The notes beneath the pieces were generated by a model. That model saw only the letters and a program-made list of their open reading frames with translations, searched no databases and had not been told where the DNA came from. A stretch of DNA of 64,000 nucleotides from Jeotgalibacillus sp. ET6 (lineage in GTDB: Bacteria > Bacillota > Bacilli > Bacillales > Jeotgalibacillaceae), in assembly GCF_029667115.1 (NCBI RefSeq), contig NZ_JARUIU010000008.1, forward strand, positions 1-64,000, given 5' to 3'. Position numbers and translations under genes: made by a program. This document shows positions 62,480 to 64,000 of the stretch, piece by piece; the stretch's first letter is position 1; every line of letters begins with the position of its first letter.

Positions 62480-63037
62480 GTGAGGGAAAAAGTGAATAAA
62501 ACCGTCATGCACAGCTATCCCGGGATGGTCGCGCTTGTGACGGTTCATGCAAATGGCTGCGATAATATTATGGCAGCCGGCTGGCATTCCTATATTTCAA
62601 TGGATCCTCCGCTATATGGTGTAGCGATCGGCCGGGATCGGCATACCTATCAGATGCTGAGGGAAGCTGGCACCTTTGCTGTTCAATTTGTTCCTTTTGA
62701 GCTGGCGCAGCTTATTCAGGAATCAGGAGTTTATACAGGAAATGAAAAAGATAAGCTGCAAGGCATTGGTTTTGACCGGGGAGAAACGACAGACGCACCC
62801 ATCCTGCATGATGCCTATGTAGCCTATGAACTGACCACAATTGACAGGCAAACATACGGGGACCATGATTGGTTTGTTGGGGAGATTAAAACGTTTTATA
62901 AAGACGAGCAAAAATTTTTAGCTAACGGTCTGCCTGACTTTCAGGCCCTTTCCATTCCTCTTTACCTTGGGAGGTCCTCTTATGCGAAGCTGGATAGTGG
63001 AGCCGCTATTAGCTCATTCCCCGTTGGCCGATCTTAA
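62480..63037 (+). CDS. Flavin reductase family protein (FMN-binding split barrel)
   Basis: 185 residues from GTG 62480 (GAGGAG 9 bases upstream); TTG 62471 is too close to that site. PGMVALVTVHANGCDNIMAAGWHSYISMDPPLYGVAIG is the FMN-binding motif of the family (T-x-N-x(n)-N-x-ST-like position filled by SYISMDPP), then FAVQFVPFELAQLIQESG. Reduces or binds FMN; partner enzyme unknown. Followed 23 bases later by the DinB gene. Confidence 0.88.
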   Translation: MREKVNKTVMHSYPGMVALVTVHANGCDNIMAAGWHSYISMDPPLYGVAIGRDRHTYQMLREAGTFAVQFVPFELAQLIQESGVYTGNEKDKLQGIGFDRGETTDAPILHDAYVAYELTTIDRQTYGDHDWFVGEIKTFYKDEQKFLANGLPDFQALSIPLYLGRSSYAKLDSGAAISSFPVGRS

Positions 63038-63060
63038 AAATGAGAGAAAGGGAGATTCAT

Positions 63061-63567
63061 ATGATTTCACTTCCGGACTGGTTTTCTTATCATATTTGGG
63101 GTACTGCTCGTCAGCTGACCCATCTGCAAGAGCTGCCTGAAACTGTGTGGACAAAACAAATCCAAAGCGTTTTTCCAACAATTCAAGCTGTTTTTGAACA
63201 CGTATGGCTGGTTGATTCATCATGGCTCAAACGAATGCAGGGAGAAGAGAAACCCGGAGTTGATCCCATAGCTCTTCCTGATGTGGAAACAGCTGTACAG
63301 GAATTTAATTCGCTTCATCAGCAAATGATGACGTACATAAAGAATGTTGAGGACCCTGCTGTCGTTCATACGTTTCGGACGATGAAAGGAATTCAAATGA
63401 AAAATTCAATTGAAGAAATGGTATACACTGTGGTTAACCACGGCTCCTATCATCGGGGAAACGTCACGGCCATGCACCGGCAACTGGGTTTTGAAGGTAA
63501 ACCCTATGATTATATTTATTATTTAGAAGAGTTGAGAGAAAGCAAAGAACAATCAGAAAAGCAGTGA
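63061..63567 (+). CDS. DinB family protein
   Basis: 168 residues from ATG 63061 (AAGGGAG, 6 bases); a frame from 63040 adds seven residues before the site. Four-helix DinB/YfiT-like fold with metal-binding His in FEHVWLVDSSW and NHGSYHRGN (H-x3-H). Members are metal-dependent thiol transferases or of unknown function, often stress-induced. Last gene of the DUF1349-flavin reductase-DinB group. Confidence 0.9.
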   Translation: MISLPDWFSYHIWGTARQLTHLQELPETVWTKQIQSVFPTIQAVFEHVWLVDSSWLKRMQGEEKPGVDPIALPDVETAVQEFNSLHQQMMTYIKNVEDPAVVHTFRTMKGIQMKNSIEEMVYTVVNHGSYHRGNVTAMHRQLGFEGKPYDYIYYLEELRESKEQSEKQ

Positions 63568-63594
63568 AAACTGCTTTCCTGATTGTTCTTTTTT
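63546..63594. terminator. Bidirectional terminator
   Basis: AGAACAATCAGAAAAGCAG / CTGCTTTCCTGATTGTTCT with one mismatch, then TTTTT. The left arm overlaps the DinB stop region; between convergent genes. Confidence 0.88.
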
Positions 63595-63610
63595 AGCTTG
63601 TAATCAATTG

Positions 63611-64000
63611 TTATTTATTTTGAAGCTCGATTTCTTTGTACCCGTCCTTTACTAAATCCAGCTGACCTGTACCCGGGTCAATAACTAGACCATGTACAGG
63701 GATTTTTTTGTCCATTAATGGGTGTTGGCGTACCATTTCCACGCTGTGGCTGACACTGTCTTGTACATCATCAAAGCCTTTCAGCCAGTCATGAACGTCG
63801 ATGCCTGAATACTGGAGGGTGGCCAGAGTGTCTTCTTCAATGCCCCGGTCCTTCATTTTTTCAATCATTGAATGGCTGTTTACAGCGCCCATGCCGCAGT
63901 CATAGTGGCCAATAATCAGCACTTCATCAGCCTGCAGTTCATACACGGCTACAAGCAGGCTACGCATAATACTGCCAAAAGGATGCGCAATAAGTGCGCC
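63611..64000 (-). CDS. Beta-carbonic anhydrase, 5' end outside the window
   Basis: The frame stays open to the right edge (residues GALIAHPFGSIMRS upstream of the internal ATG 63967), so at least 129 C-terminal residues are present and the N terminus is missing. IIGHYDCGMGAV holds the H-x2-C zinc ligands of the beta class; the partner C-x-D-x-R motif would be upstream, off the edge. Pattern and C terminus (IPVHGLVIDPGTGQLDLVKDGY) fit B. subtilis YtiB. Interconverts CO2 and bicarbonate in the cytosol. Confidence 0.9.
   Translation of the reverse strand, partial: GALIAHPFGSIMRSLLVAVYELQADEVLIIGHYDCGMGAVNSHSMIEKMKDRGIEEDTLATLQYSGIDVHDWLKGFDDVQDSVSHSVEMVRQHPLMDKKIPVHGLVIDPGTGQLDLVKDGYKEIELQNK

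Overview
The window looks like a chromosomal segment of an endospore-forming member of the Bacillaceae, of moderate to low GC. Support comes from spore-type genes (a YhcN/YlaJ lipoprotein next to a KatX-like catalase, YfhD-like and YjzC small proteins, exosporium-style collagen-like protein), Bacillus-type regulation (S-box, TPP and c-di-AMP riboswitches, a Zur box, SigB-like promoters, strong AGGAGG ribosome-binding sites with TTG/GTG starts), and many genes with recognisable B. subtilis relatives (exoA, nnrD, yfmJ, yfmL, yfiBC, ktrAB, adeC, yitJ, thiT, recQ, lia operon). I cannot name the species. No tRNA, rRNA, CRISPR array, prophage or IS element was seen.

Layout. 1-5474: 3' part of a huge collagen-like (Gly-X-Thr) protein, a tandem copy of its globular C-terminal domain without the stalk, and a glycosyltransferase. 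5536-9129: aldo/keto reductase, exoA, nnrD, and a DoxX gene behind three near-identical palindromes. 9195-13219 (minus): a degenerate TyrR-like regulator, an aminotransferase and a YjiH membrane protein in one operon. 13549-15842: spore lipoprotein and catalase. 16021-16430: two long intergenic repeats. 16434-18836 (minus): a second surface-appendage-like module, with two paralogous small proteins around a glycosyltransferase and an unknown gene. 19015-26083: yfmJ, small spore-type genes, a DUF2515-YjzC fusion, an ECF sigma/anti-sigma pair and two genes with SigB-like promoters. 26270-30896: heterodimeric ABC exporter and a CDF transporter. 31135-33987: yfmL, then a cobalamin-binding protein with the CarH-type W-x9-EH signature, translationally coupled to a STAS protein. 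34115-38242: adenine deaminase (minus) and riboswitch-controlled ktrAB. 38362-45645: YedK-type peptidase, a lipoprotein, then an S-box leader, tandem repeats and yitJ-metH. 45796-48644: a nonsense-interrupted pseudogene, an aromatic acid exporter, TPP riboswitch and thiT. 48832-57911: map, small membrane proteins, Zur-type CobW GTPase, recQ, pepF-like peptidase, GNAT. 58163-61763: lia envelope-stress operon. 61842-64000: DUF1349, flavin reductase, DinB, and a carbonic anhydrase cut by the right edge.

How genes fit together. Two loci look like parts of a glycosylated spore-surface filament system. Methionine synthesis here is SAM-riboswitch controlled and B12-dependent (MetH), so the cell probably has access to cobalamin; this fits the most interesting locus, the B12-binding/STAS pair, which reads as a candidate light- or cobalamin-sensing input to a partner-switching (stressosome/SigB-like) pathway. 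Starts were moved from the longest possible one whenever a ribosome-binding site, terminator or essential N-terminal residue decided the matter; this is stated per gene.
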